64,000 bases of DNA from Methylotenera oryzisoli (GCF_004661485.1 NZ_PQVH01000013.1:1-64000); one strand, 5' to 3'. Counted from the stretch's first letter, positions 28,696-37,720 are shown. A program made the numbers and translations. Notes: generated by a model not told the origin, from the letters alone.

Positions 28696-29085
28696 ATGAC
28701 ACAAGACACACAGAAAGCCGCTTCTAATAATTTAGATTTAGAAGCCATGAAAAACGCAGTAGTAGATGCAATTGAAGATATCAAAGGTTTTGATATCAGC
28801 GTGATGGATGTGCGCAAGCTCACCAGCATGACCAATTACATGATTGTTGCATCCGCAAACTCTAGCCGTCAGGCAAAAGCTGTCGCAGATAACGTAAGAG
28901 AAAAAATCAAAGAAAAAGGCTTTGCGATTCGCGGTACTGAAGGCGAAAAAGAAGGCGAATGGGTTTTAGTAGACTTAGACGATATCGTTGTGCATATCAT
29001 GGTACCGGCAACGCGCGCATACTATAACCTTGAGCAACTATGGGGCGAGGCAGAAGCACGCCGCGGCCACATTACACCCGTTTAG
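28696..29085 (+). CDS. rsfS: ribosomal silencing factor RsfS
   Basis: Binds L14 of the 50S subunit and blocks subunit joining in starvation. The 129-residue product shows the family core DIKGFDISVMDVRKLTSMTNYMIVASANSSRQ and GEKEGEWVLVDLDDIVVHIM. The ATG abuts the panD stop. The usual partner nadD is absent from the window; rlmH follows, as usual. Confidence 0.95.
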   Translation: MTQDTQKAASNNLDLEAMKNAVVDAIEDIKGFDISVMDVRKLTSMTNYMIVASANSSRQAKAVADNVREKIKEKGFAIRGTEGEKEGEWVLVDLDDIVVHIMVPATRAYYNLEQLWGEAEARRGHITPV

Positions 29086-29162
29086 TGACAACAAGCACCC
29101 TGCGCCGCTAGGTAGCAGGGTTAAATTTGCACACCCCTCCTCACACCTCCACCTAACGCCAC

Positions 29163-29630
29163 TTGAAACTCCGGATTATTTCTGTCGGTCACAAAATGCC
29201 AAGCTGGGTAGAAACCGCCTGCGCAGAATATATCAAGCGCATGCCGCGTGAACTCAGTATTGAGATTGTTGAAATCAAACCAGACAAACGTGCGGATGGA
29301 AAAAACAGCACTGTAGTACAAGAAGCTGAAGCTAAACGTATTTTGGAAGCGGCGGGCAAAGATTGCTTGGTAGTCTGTGATGAGCGCGGGCAAGAAGTCA
29401 CCACGTTGCAGCTTGCCGAGAAAATGCAATTCTGGCAATCACTGGGCAAAGATATCAGCATTGTCGTCGGCGGCGCCGATGGCATCCATGCCAGCCTCAA
29501 ACAGCAAGCCAGCTGGCTGTGGGGTTTATCCAAGCTCACTCTACCGCATGCCTTTGTGCGCGTACTCTTATGCGAACAACTCTACCGCGCCCACACCGTG
29601 ATTCAAAACCACCCGTACCACCGCGAATAA
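29163..29630 (+). CDS. rlmH: 23S rRNA pseudouridine-1915 N3-methyltransferase RlmH
   Basis: SPOUT methyltransferase acting on the 23S rRNA of 70S ribosomes. Start is TTG, giving MKLRIISVGHKMPSW, which matches the family N-terminus exactly. The C-terminal knot is present: VVGGADGIHASLK and LSKLTLPHAFVRVLLCEQLYRA, ending HPYHRE. It has 155 residues. It closes the pcnB-to-rlmH run. Confidence 0.95.
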   Translation: MKLRIISVGHKMPSWVETACAEYIKRMPRELSIEIVEIKPDKRADGKNSTVVQEAEAKRILEAAGKDCLVVCDERGQEVTTLQLAEKMQFWQSLGKDISIVVGGADGIHASLKQQASWLWGLSKLTLPHAFVRVLLCEQLYRAHTVIQNHPYHRE

Positions 29631-29769
29631 ACACCCATTCTTCTGGCATGCTTAATGCTTAATCTAGAGACATCAACAAGATAAGTGCCTAAATTTACTG
29701 ACTTATGCACCATTACATTGCATTTGTAGCTAATTAGCACTTTTTTAGAAAAATTCTCTGGGAGTCATT

Positions 29770-30030
29770 ATGGATAATCAATGTTTAGTTGTATTGTCAA
29801 AATTCTCTGTAGCAGCTAGAAAAGTAATAGGCGCAGTTAACCCAGCCAAACTAATTAAAGACCGCCAATATGCGACCGAAGTCTTTGAACGCGTAGATGC
29901 ACTGGGTGATGAAGAGCTGATTTTATTATCACTAGATTTACAACTGCTACTTGGCTTACTCACGCCTTCCAGCAGCAATGAAACCACTTCTACCCCACCA
30001 CAAAAGTACATGATGGGAGCAAGAAGCTAA
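29770..30030 (+). CDS. small protein of unknown function
   Basis: The 86-residue product has no signal peptide and no family I recognise. A helical region (about 22-65: AKLIKDRQYATEVFERVDAL, then a Leu-rich LSLDLQLLLGLL) is followed by a Ser/Thr/Pro-rich tail. A good Shine-Dalgarno GGGAG at 29760-29764, 5 bases before the ATG, supports translation. It stands alone between rlmH and phrB. Confidence 0.6.
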   Translation: MDNQCLVVLSKFSVAARKVIGAVNPAKLIKDRQYATEVFERVDALGDEELILLSLDLQLLLGLLTPSSSNETTSTPPQKYMMGARS

Positions 30031-30118
30031 ACAAAGTAGCATCATGCTATCGTCTCAATCACTAGGAATGTGACAACTGGAGTAAAATCACTACACCTTA
30101 ATCAACCACTGATAGCGC

Positions 30119-31540
30119 ATGCAATATTCCACATCCCTAGTCTGGTTTCGTCGTGACTTGCGCAACTATGACCATGCGGCTCTCTATTACGCGCTCAAGA
30201 CCTCACAACAAGTCTATTGTGTATTTGTTTTTGATACGGAAATTTTAAACCATCTGCCAGACAAGGCCGACCGCCGTGTAGAGTTTATCTGGGAGAGCGT
30301 GAAAGAGCTCAAAGCCGCACTCCAGCAGCACGGCAGTGATTTAATCGTGCTACATGGCATGGCACAGCATGAAGTACCACAGTTAGCGCAGGCGCTTAAA
30401 GCTCAGGCAGTATTTACCAATCACGACTACGAACCGAGTGCGATTACACGTGATACCCAAGTTGCACAGCAACTGCAAACACACCAAATTGATTTTCATC
30501 ATTACAAAGATCAGGTGATCTTTGAAAAAGATGAAATATTAACCATGGCACACAAGCCATATAGCGTATTTACACCATACAAAAACACCTGGCTCAAAAC
30601 TGTTAACGACTTTTACCTCAAGCCGTACCCGGTTGATCGCTACCTAGGCAACCTTGCCAAACTCGAACCACAGACATTAACAAGCCTTGAGTCACTCGGG
30701 TTTCAGCGCACTAATTTATCCAGTATGCGTTTACCTACAGGCATGAGCGGCGCAGCAACACTGTTCACTGACTTTATAGAGCGCATCAAACATTACAAAG
30801 AAGCACGCGACTTCCCCGCGGTCAAAGGCGCGTCCTATCTATCCGTGCATTTGCGCTTTGGCACCATTTCCATCCGCCAGCTGGCCAGAACCGCGCTGCA
30901 GATAGGTGGTTTCGGTGCAGAAACTTGGGCCTCTGAACTCATCTGGCGTGACTTTTACTTTCAGATACTGCATCACAACCCACAGCTTGCTACGGGTAAA
31001 GCCTTTAAACCTGAGTTCGAATCCATTCCCTTCCCTAATGATAGCGCGCTATTTTCAGCATGGTGTGAAGGAAAAACGGGCTACCCATTGGTAGATGCCG
31101 CCATGAGGCAACTCAACAACACAGGCTTTATGCATAATCGCCTGAGGATGGTAGCTGCCAGTTTTTTAGTAAAAGACCTGCTGATAGATTGGCGCTGGGG
31201 TGAACGCTATTTTGCAGAAAAACTGATTGATTTTGATTTCAGCGCCAATAATGGTGGCTGGCAATGGGCAGCCTCTACCGGCTGTGACGCCCAGCCTTGG
31301 TTTAGAATTTTCAACCCAATGACGCAAAGCGAGCGCTTTGACGGACATGGTAAATTTATCCGCAAATATGTCACAGAGCTGGCACGCTGTAGCGATAAAG
31401 AAATTCACGCACCTTGGTTAATATCGGCACAGCGGCAGACTAGCATCAACACTGTTATTGGGCAGGATTACCCTAAACCGATTGTAGATCATGCTACGCA
31501 ACGTGAACGCGCACTCAGCCTATATAAAAATACGGTTTGA
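30119..31540 (+). CDS. phrB: deoxyribodipyrimidine photo-lyase
   Basis: Light-driven repair of cyclobutane pyrimidine dimers. The N-terminal alpha/beta domain begins SLVWFRRDLRNYDHAALYYAL; the C-terminal FAD domain has SYLSVHLRFGTIS, ELIWRDFYFQIL, GYPLVDAAMRQL and the Trp-rich NNGGWQWAASTGCDAQPWFRIFNP segment. It has 473 residues; these motifs fit class I CPD photolyase rather than a cryptochrome or (6-4) enzyme. Confidence 0.95.
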   Translation: MQYSTSLVWFRRDLRNYDHAALYYALKTSQQVYCVFVFDTEILNHLPDKADRRVEFIWESVKELKAALQQHGSDLIVLHGMAQHEVPQLAQALKAQAVFTNHDYEPSAITRDTQVAQQLQTHQIDFHHYKDQVIFEKDEILTMAHKPYSVFTPYKNTWLKTVNDFYLKPYPVDRYLGNLAKLEPQTLTSLESLGFQRTNLSSMRLPTGMSGAATLFTDFIERIKHYKEARDFPAVKGASYLSVHLRFGTISIRQLARTALQIGGFGAETWASELIWRDFYFQILHHNPQLATGKAFKPEFESIPFPNDSALFSAWCEGKTGYPLVDAAMRQLNNTGFMHNRLRMVAASFLVKDLLIDWRWGERYFAEKLIDFDFSANNGGWQWAASTGCDAQPWFRIFNPMTQSERFDGHGKFIRKYVTELARCSDKEIHAPWLISAQRQTSINTVIGQDYPKPIVDHATQRERALSLYKNTV

Positions 31541-31691
31541 GTATTTAATTTCCTCTATATTACATATCACATACAAATGCTTACACACAAAACCATGCCT
31601 GAATTTTTGTTGCATAAATGTAACAAATGGTTTATTTTACAAGCGTTAATTATCGTCATGCGCCGCTATCAATATTTACTTATCAATAAAT

Positions 31692-31700
31692 TGGTATAAT
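31692..31700 (+). promoter_or_regulatory. extended -10 promoter of mlaA
   Basis: TGGTATAAT is a perfect -10 hexamer with the TGn extension, 44 bases before the mlaA ATG. No good -35 is present at 17 bases, as expected for an extended -10 promoter. Read by eye only. Confidence 0.55.
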
Positions 31701-31743
31701 GGTTTACTACTTTTCGACAAGTCTTTAAATAAGAAACATAAAA

Positions 31744-32496
31744 ATGTATAAAAAAATATTCTATTTATTCGCCTCATGCCTTATGGCTGCGATGGTTACT
31801 GGCTGTGCGTCTCAAGCTAATAAAGACCCGTTGGAGAGCATTAATCGCGGCGTTTACAAATTTAACGATGTTACTGACCGCGCTGTATTCAAGCCTGTCG
31901 CCACTGCTTACAAAACAGTCGCACCTACGCCTATCCGCACTGGCGTAAATAACTTTTTCAATAACTTAGGTACACTTACCAACGTATTGAACAACTTACT
32001 GCAGTTTAAACTTGCGAATGCATTCAGCGAAGCAGGCCGCTTTGTGATCAACAGCACATTCGGTATAGCAGGCTTTATTGATGTTACTGGTATGGATAAA
32101 ATCCCAGTGCATAAAGAAGACTTCGGTCAAACGCTAGGTTACTGGGGCGTAGGCCCAGGTGCCTACTTGGTACTGCCATTTGCAGGCCCGTCTAGTGTTC
32201 GTGATACTACAGGCTGGATTTTTGACCTATCAACCACAGACCCTATCACTTACACACACAACATCGGCGAAGTACGCTTGCACAACCAGCTACGTGCCGC
32301 GCAATTTATAGACAAACGTACTGAGCTACTTGATGCAAAAGATTTGGTAGATGACGCATCACTAGACCCTTACGCCTTCATGCGCGATGCTTACCTGCAA
32401 CGACGTGCAAGCCTAGTACAAGACGGCTTAGTACCGAGTGAATTAATCAAAGACGAGTTCTTTGAAGATGAAAAAGAAATTAAAGAGACTAAGTAA
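31744..32496 (+). CDS. mlaA: MlaA (VacJ) outer-membrane lipoprotein
   Basis: Outer-membrane component of the Mla system, which returns mislocated phospholipids from the outer leaflet. The lipobox MVTGC places the lipidated Cys at residue 21. DPLESINRGVYKFND, NNFFNNLGTLTNVLNNLLQ, STFGIAGFIDV and GPGAYLVLPFAGPSSVRD are family hallmarks. It has 250 residues with an acidic tail. It stands alone; mlaBCDEF are not in the window. Confidence 0.95.
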   Translation: MYKKIFYLFASCLMAAMVTGCASQANKDPLESINRGVYKFNDVTDRAVFKPVATAYKTVAPTPIRTGVNNFFNNLGTLTNVLNNLLQFKLANAFSEAGRFVINSTFGIAGFIDVTGMDKIPVHKEDFGQTLGYWGVGPGAYLVLPFAGPSSVRDTTGWIFDLSTTDPITYTHNIGEVRLHNQLRAAQFIDKRTELLDAKDLVDDASLDPYAFMRDAYLQRRASLVQDGLVPSELIKDEFFEDEKEIKETK

Positions 32497-32506
32497 GTCT
32501 TAAAAT

Positions 32507-32537
32507 AAAAAGCCCACTACTCAGTGGGCTTTTTTTA
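32507..32537 (+). terminator. intrinsic terminator of mlaA
   Basis: AGCCCACT (32511-32518) and AGTGGGCT (32523-32530) form an 8-bp stem with loop ACTC, flanked by an A-run and followed by TTTTTT. Confidence 0.92.
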
Positions 32538-32655
32538 TAGCAAAACCTTTTATCTTTACAATGGCATGCAGCCGACGTCAAAGTAGATTATTTCACACTT
32601 GACTTGCCGCTTTAGCGATTTATCGCAGCAATCAGCTGCAGTCAATTGGAAAGCC

Positions 32656-32757
32656 ATGCTGGCTTACACGCATAAAACCGCAAGGGCCTTGTCCGTGGAG
32701 TATGTGCTTAAGCCAGCATCTGACTTGCCCTTGGAATATATGCGCTAAAGCGCATTA
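32656..32757. repeat. inverted repeats between mlaA and pmbA
   Basis: ATGCTGGCTTA (32656-32666) is the reverse complement of TAAGCCAGCAT (32709-32719), and GCGCTAAAGCGC forms a small hairpin just before the pmbA stop. The long arm could fold across 42 bases. I see no open frame and no known element; it may be the pmbA 3' structure or a remnant. Confidence 0.4.
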
Positions 32758-34095
32758 TTCACACGCCACAGTCATGCGTTCAATCAGGATAGAACCCACT
32801 TGTTTTGAACCTTGCACCAAAACATCATTGCCAACGGCTACAATCATTTTCAGCATTTCCGCCATGTTGCTAGCAATTGTGATTTCTTCTACCGGATGCA
32901 CAATCACGCCATTCTCCACCCAGTAACCCGCAGCACCACGTGAGTAATCACCGGTTACCATATTCATACCGTGCCCAAGCAACTCTGTCACGACGAGCCC
33001 GGTTCCCATCTCTTTTAATAAGCCGGCAAAATTCAGTGTGCCTGGCTGCACGATTAAATTATGATTACCACCGGCATTGCCTGTGGTTTTAAGCCCTAGC
33101 TTTCTGGCTGAGTAACTGGATAACACATAGCCTTGCAACACGCCGTCTTTCACTAACTGACGCGCACTTGTGGCCACACCCTCATTGTCAAACGGGCTAC
33201 TAGCCAATCCTTTTTTTATAAAAGGATTTTCATAGATATTCAATAGTGGTGAAGCAATTTGCTGGCCCAAACTATCAAGCAAGAATGATGACTTACGATA
33301 TAAGTTCCCGCCAGAAATCGCGCTGATTAAAGTAGATATCAGCCCACTAGCTAAAGGCGCCTCGAACAACACCGGTACTTGGCAAGTTTTAATTTTTCTG
33401 GAGTTCAGGCGTTTAACCGTGCGCTCACCGGCAAGCCTACCAATCTCCACAGGTGATTGCAGGTCTTCTGCTGCGCGTGCAGTGGCATACCAGTAATCGC
33501 GCTGCATGCTGTCACCTGACTCAGCAATCACTGAACAGCTTATGCCATGACGTGAGCTTGGATATCCGCCCGTAAACCCATGGCTATTGCTATACGCAAA
33601 AAAGCCTGTGCCAGTTGAAACACTAGCGCCTTCTGAGTTAGTAATGCGCGCATCTACCGCTAAGGCGGCTTCTTCACATTGCTGAGCCAGTAATGCAGCC
33701 TCATCCACAGAGAGTTGCCAAGGGTGATGCAGATCTAAATCTGGAATTTCGTTAGCCATTAAATCGGCATCTGCCAATCCGCAAAACTCATCTTTGGCGG
33801 TATATTTAGCAATATTACAGGCAGCGGCAACTGTATCTTTCAGCGCTTGGGGCGATAAGTCAGAGGTACTGGCATGGCCTTTTTGTTTACCGAAGTAAAC
33901 CGTGACCGACATGCCTTTATCACGGTTATATTCAATATGCTCGACTTCTTTCATGCGCACAGAAACATTTTGCCCAATACTCAAGCTCAGCTCAGCCTCA
34001 GCTTGGCTCGCACCAAGGCTTTTGGCTACTTTAAGCACGTCTTCTGACATCTGCTTAATTTCATCTAATGTATAACTAAACCCGGAATCTGACAT
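32755..34095 (-). CDS. pmbA: PmbA/TldE metalloprotease subunit
   Basis: TldE half of the TldD/TldE protease, needed for example in microcin maturation and CcdA degradation; the catalytic HExxxH motif is in TldD, not here. I start at the ATG at 34095 (446 residues, close to 450 in E. coli); the ATG at 34140 would add 15 residues and run into the yjgA promoter. Family blocks: GKQKGHASTSDLSPQALKDTV, SSPFDNEGVATSARQLVKDG, NAGGNHNLIV and MVTGDYSRGAAGYWVENG. tldD is not in the window. It is divergent from yjgA, as in E. coli. Confidence 0.93.
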   Translation of the reverse strand: MSDSGFSYTLDEIKQMSEDVLKVAKSLGASQAEAELSLSIGQNVSVRMKEVEHIEYNRDKGMSVTVYFGKQKGHASTSDLSPQALKDTVAAACNIAKYTAKDEFCGLADADLMANEIPDLDLHHPWQLSVDEAALLAQQCEEAALAVDARITNSEGASVSTGTGFFAYSNSHGFTGGYPSSRHGISCSVIAESGDSMQRDYWYATARAAEDLQSPVEIGRLAGERTVKRLNSRKIKTCQVPVLFEAPLASGLISTLISAISGGNLYRKSSFLLDSLGQQIASPLLNIYENPFIKKGLASSPFDNEGVATSARQLVKDGVLQGYVLSSYSARKLGLKTTGNAGGNHNLIVQPGTLNFAGLLKEMGTGLVVTELLGHGMNMVTGDYSRGAAGYWVENGVIVHPVEEITIASNMAEMLKMIVAVGNDVLVQGSKQVGSILIERMTVACE

Positions 34096-34143
34096 AACGC
34101 TTTCTACTATAAAAAATGTACTTTTATCACTCAACTGCATAAA

Positions 34144-34152
34144 TGATATAAT
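34144..34152 (+). promoter_or_regulatory. extended -10 promoter of yjgA (leaderless start)
   Basis: TGATATAAT is a perfect extended -10. Transcription would begin near 34158-34160 and the yjgA ATG is at 34161, so the message would have almost no 5' leader. The site lies between the divergent pmbA and yjgA starts. Confidence 0.5.
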
Positions 34153-34160
34153 ACCTCAGC

Positions 34161-34742
34161 ATGAAACCTAAAAAGACAACTAAAGATACAGAATTAAGTA
34201 ACGATGCAAATTTAAATGCGGACTTACCTACGAGTAAAACCAAATTAAAAGCTGAGGCAGATGCACAGCAAGCGCTGGGCGTTAAGCTATCTGCACTTTC
34301 TAAAGATAAGCTCAATAAACTTAACCTGCCCGAAGAGTTACTGACAGCCGTACTCGATACAAAGAAAATTACCGCGAATGGTGCAATACGTCGCCATCGG
34401 CAATACCTAGGACGCTTAATGCGCGACGTTGATACTGCGCCGATTATTGAGCAGCTATCACGCTGGGAAGGCAAAAATACCGCCGAGAATGCCTACTTCC
34501 ATGGGCTTGAGCGCTGGCGCGATCGGTTAATCAGCGAGCCAAATGCATTATCTGAATTCATGGCCTTGCATCCAAGCACTGATAGCCAGCAATTACGCGC
34601 ACTCATTCGCAATGCGCAAAAAGAGCATCTAGCTAATAAGCCACCAAAAAGCAGTAGAGAGATTTTTAAACTGCTGCGCGAGATCACCAGCAGCGGAACC
34701 TCTGTCGACTCTGCTGAGTCTGACGAGTCAGAAGCAGAGTAA
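34161..34742 (+). CDS. darP: ribosome-associated protein DarP/YjgA (DUF615)
   Basis: Late 50S assembly factor. The 193-residue product has a variable charged N-terminus, then the family core (LPEELLTAVLDTKKI, GAIRRHRQYLGRLMRDVD, AYFHGLERWRDRLI) and a C-terminal helix with PPKSSREIFKLLREI. The start ATG is preceded only by an extended -10, with no Shine-Dalgarno. The divergent pmbA neighbour is the usual context. Confidence 0.93.
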   Translation: MKPKKTTKDTELSNDANLNADLPTSKTKLKAEADAQQALGVKLSALSKDKLNKLNLPEELLTAVLDTKKITANGAIRRHRQYLGRLMRDVDTAPIIEQLSRWEGKNTAENAYFHGLERWRDRLISEPNALSEFMALHPSTDSQQLRALIRNAQKEHLANKPPKSSREIFKLLREITSSGTSVDSAESDESEAE

Positions 34743-34875
34743 CGCTTCGGTACTGACGTTAAAGAATAACGTTCTGTACTAACATCGTGTATGGCAATCT
34801 TGCCGTATTAACGTCAATCACATACCGGCACTAGCATATCCGCTTCGGTATACCCTAAAACAAGGTAGAAAAATC

Positions 34876-35106
34876 ATGACGATAAATTTCGATACTGTAC
34901 TTGATGTACGCCATGAGGACAGCCCAATTCCAACCATTCGCACAAAAGAAGTATTAGATGCACTGCCAAACGGACAGGTCTTAAAAGTGATCACAAACAA
35001 AGAAAGTAGCGTTAGAAACATACGTACATTGGTTGCAAATAACCCATTTACATTGCTACACGAACTAAAAAATGCAGAAGACTTCCTCTTTTTTATTCAA
35101 AAATAA
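34876..35106 (+). CDS. TusA/SirA-fold protein lacking the active-site Cys
   Basis: The 76-residue product has the length and strand-helix pattern of TusA-type sulfur carriers (LDVRHEDSPIPTIRTKEVLDAL... GQVLKVITNKESS... DFLFFIQK). In TusA proteins the first helix begins with Cys-Pro-x-Pro, whose Cys carries the persulfide; here the motif is S16-P-I-P and the protein has no Cys at all, so it cannot be a persulfide carrier. It may bind a partner or ligand instead. The ATG has AAGGTAGAAAAATC before it. A terminator-like structure follows. Confidence 0.75.
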   Translation: MTINFDTVLDVRHEDSPIPTIRTKEVLDALPNGQVLKVITNKESSVRNIRTLVANNPFTLLHELKNAEDFLFFIQK

Positions 35107-35142
35107 TTGCATAAAACTGACCGTCACCCAGCGGGGCTAACT

Positions 35143-35198
35143 GCCTCGCTAAACATCTAGAAAATGTTTCTATCATGCTGATGTTAGCAGGCTTTTTT
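35143..35198 (+). terminator. probable terminator after the TusA-like gene
   Basis: GCCTCGCTAAACATC (35143-35157) pairs, with bulges, with GATGTTAGCAGGC (35180-35192), directly followed by TTTTTT (35193-35198). An alternative upstream hairpin (AGCGGGGC/GCCTCGCT, 35130-35150) shares the first arm. Confidence 0.55.
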
Positions 35199-35312
35199 GC
35201 TTACTCGCTGGACTTAATACGCACATTCCGTGAAGTTAATTTTAAATAATATTTAACCGTTTTAACTCAGGCGCTCAACACAGTACCAGTAGCCAAGCTA
35301 TATGCGCCTAGT

Positions 35313-36095
35313 TTATTTACGGGCGTTCAATTGCACAAACTGCGTCATTGTCTCATCACCGCGTTGCAACGCTACTGCCACCTTTTGCCCTGCATAGCGT
35401 TTGACTGCTGCAAATAAGTCATCTGCAGTATTTAATGTGACATCACCCAGTTTTAATATTGCATCACCCCGTACTAAGCCTATGTTGTAAGCTGGGGAGG
35501 TTTTAATCACTGCAATCACTTTCAAACCAGGCAAAACTTTAGGTGCAGCTTCATTTGCACTGTCCTGTTTCAGCTTAATCACATGCACGCCAAATAAAGG
35601 CATCGGCAACTTAGCCCAGTAACTTGCATGGTACTGATATTGTGTAGGTCCTTCTTCTAGATCATTCGGGTCAATTTCACCACCTTTTTTTGCAGCTTCT
35701 TTGATTAACTGCAACTTAGAACTTGCCATCTGTGCAGACTCATATTTTTGATACACCATCACAATATCGGCTTTAATGGATTTCGCATGTTGCAATGCAA
35801 GCCCTGATGCCGCTTCTGCCGCCGAGAAGCCTGAAGTTCCCATCAAATCGTAACCGTCTTCCAACATAGTGATGTTGTCTTCATTTTTATGGTTTCCAAC
35901 AAACATCTTAGTATCTGGCGTTGACTGTAATGAGCGTAAATCTCCAGCGCTCTGCTTCCTGTAACTCTGCTCATAAGGGTTTTGATCTGCCGCATAAAGC
36001 TGATGCGCAAATAGCACCAAACCTAAACTTGCTAGGGAATACAGCATAAACTTTACTAAACTGACGTATGAATTATTGGTGCTAACGGCTGGCAT
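35313..36095 (-). CDS. secreted PDZ-domain protein
   Basis: The 260-residue product has an N-terminal signal or anchor (about 13-35, ending LYAADQ) and a C-terminal PDZ domain (about 165-255: VLPGLKVIAVIKTSPAYNIGLVRGDAILKLGDVTLNTADDLFAAV). The middle part (about 55-150, with ADIVMVYQKYESAQ and a YHASYWAKLP strand) is a separate domain I do not recognise. There is no Ser protease triad, so it is not a DegP-type protease; it may be a periplasmic scaffold. It is divergent from mog. Confidence 0.75.
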   Translation of the reverse strand: MPAVSTNNSYVSLVKFMLYSLASLGLVLFAHQLYAADQNPYEQSYRKQSAGDLRSLQSTPDTKMFVGNHKNEDNITMLEDGYDLMGTSGFSAAEAASGLALQHAKSIKADIVMVYQKYESAQMASSKLQLIKEAAKKGGEIDPNDLEEGPTQYQYHASYWAKLPMPLFGVHVIKLKQDSANEAAPKVLPGLKVIAVIKTSPAYNIGLVRGDAILKLGDVTLNTADDLFAAVKRYAGQKVAVALQRGDETMTQFVQLNARK

Positions 36096-36158
36096 AAAAT
36101 ATCCTTTGAGCTTGGTAATGGTATGATTTAGTCTTGCTTAAGTACTAGTGACTCAGAA

Positions 36159-36758
36159 ATGACCAAAGAATTCATTAAAATCGGATTAGTTTCAATTAGC
36201 GATCGCGCAAGCAGCGGAGAATATGAAGACAAAGGCATTCCCAGCCTGCGCGCATGGCTGGCACAAGCCCTTACCTCACCGTTTAGCCTCGAGGCGCGAT
36301 TAATTCCAGATGAGCAAGACGAAATTGAATCCACCCTGATCGATTTAGTCGACTTTCAAGGCTGTCATCTGATTCTGACCACCGGTGGCACTGGCCCATC
36401 TTTACGTGATGTCACCCCTGAAGCAACCCTAGCGGTTGCCGATAGGGAAATGCCGGGTTTTGGCGAGCAAATGCGCCAGATTAGCCTGAACTTTGTACCC
36501 ACCGCCATTTTATCAAGGCAAGTCGCCGTGACGCGTAAGCAATGTCTGATTATCAACTTACCAGGCCAACCTAAAGCGATTGCACAAACCTTAGAGGGAC
36601 TAAAAGACGAAGCAGGTAACACGCTGGTGCACGGCATTTTTGCTGCAGTACCATACTGCATAGACCTGCTCGCCACGCCAGACAGCCCAATGCCCAGAAT
36701 AGAAACCAATGAAGCCGTGGTTAAAGCATTCAGGCCAAAATCTGCACCTGCAGCCTAA
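36159..36758 (+). CDS. mog: molybdopterin adenylyltransferase
   Basis: Adenylates molybdopterin before molybdate insertion. IGLVSISDRASSGEYEDKGIPSL at the start and LILTTGGTGPSLRDVTPEATLAVADREMPGFGEQMR are MoaB/Mog hallmarks; LINLPGQPKAIAQTLEGL lies in the C-terminal part. The 199 residues favour Mog over the shorter MoaB. It lies 11 bases before thiL. Confidence 0.93.
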   Translation: MTKEFIKIGLVSISDRASSGEYEDKGIPSLRAWLAQALTSPFSLEARLIPDEQDEIESTLIDLVDFQGCHLILTTGGTGPSLRDVTPEATLAVADREMPGFGEQMRQISLNFVPTAILSRQVAVTRKQCLIINLPGQPKAIAQTLEGLKDEAGNTLVHGIFAAVPYCIDLLATPDSPMPRIETNEAVVKAFRPKSAPAA

Positions 36759-36769
36759 TTGATTAGAAA

Positions 36770-37720
36770 ATGTCCGAGTTTAATTTAATTGCCAAATACT
36801 TTACCCGCCCTGTCCAACATGCAGACTTAGGGGTGGGAGATGATGCAGCGTTGCTTCGTGTGGCGCCAAGGCAACAACTCGCAATTTCAGCAGATATGCT
36901 GGTAGCGGGCACTCACTTTTTTCATGATGCATCGCCCTATAGCATTGGTTGGAAATCTTTAGCAGTGAACATATCAGATATGGCGGCCATGGGCGCACAG
37001 CCAAAATGGGCTACGCTTGCGATTGCACTGCCTGAAGTGAACGAGCCATGGCTGGCAGCGTTCTCTAAAGGCTTTTTTGCATGCGCCCAAGCATTCGACG
37101 TTGATCTAATTGGCGGCGATACTACAAGAGGACCATTGACGCTGAGCATACAAATCATGGGAGAAGTGCCGCTAGGCCAAGCAATTCAACGCAATGGTGC
37201 AAAAGATGGTGATGATATTTGGGTGTCTGGAATCATAGGCAGTGCCGCACTTGGGCTGGCACACCTGCAAGCTAAAGTTACGCTCACAGAACCAACGACG
37301 ACGCACTGCTTAAACGCCTTAACCACCCCCACGCCACGAGTAGCGCTTGGCTTGGCACTACGTGGCATTGCTAATAGCTGCATTGATATTTCCGATGGCC
37401 TGACAGCAGACCTCAACCATATACTCAAAGCATCTAATCTAGGCGCAAAGCTCTCTCTAGAAAATATCCACTGCCACGATTACCTACGTGCGCACTTAGA
37501 TGATGCAAATATCAAGCAATGCATCTTGGCAGGAGGCGATGACTATGAGCTTTTATTTACTGCGCCCAAATCGCAACGTGACTACATCCAACAACTAAGT
37601 CAGCAATTGCAATTACCACTCAGTTTAATTGGCGAGACTACGCTACAGTTAGGATTAACAGTTACTCACCACCAGCAAGCTGTAGACATCACCAAAAAAG
37701 GGTTTGATCACTTTGGCTAA
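36770..37720 (+). CDS. thiL: thiamine-monophosphate kinase
   Basis: Last step of thiamine diphosphate synthesis. FNLIAKYFTRP, DLGVGDDAALLRV, SADMLVAGTHF, KSLAVNISDMAAMGAQP and DISDGLTADLNHIL are the ATP- and Mg-binding blocks. It has 316 residues. Its 3' end overlaps the pgpA start by 8-17 bases depending on which TTG is used. Confidence 0.95.
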   Translation: MSEFNLIAKYFTRPVQHADLGVGDDAALLRVAPRQQLAISADMLVAGTHFFHDASPYSIGWKSLAVNISDMAAMGAQPKWATLAIALPEVNEPWLAAFSKGFFACAQAFDVDLIGGDTTRGPLTLSIQIMGEVPLGQAIQRNGAKDGDDIWVSGIIGSAALGLAHLQAKVTLTEPTTTHCLNALTTPTPRVALGLALRGIANSCIDISDGLTADLNHILKASNLGAKLSLENIHCHDYLRAHLDDANIKQCILAGGDDYELLFTAPKSQRDYIQQLSQQLQLPLSLIGETTLQLGLTVTHHQQAVDITKKGFDHFG

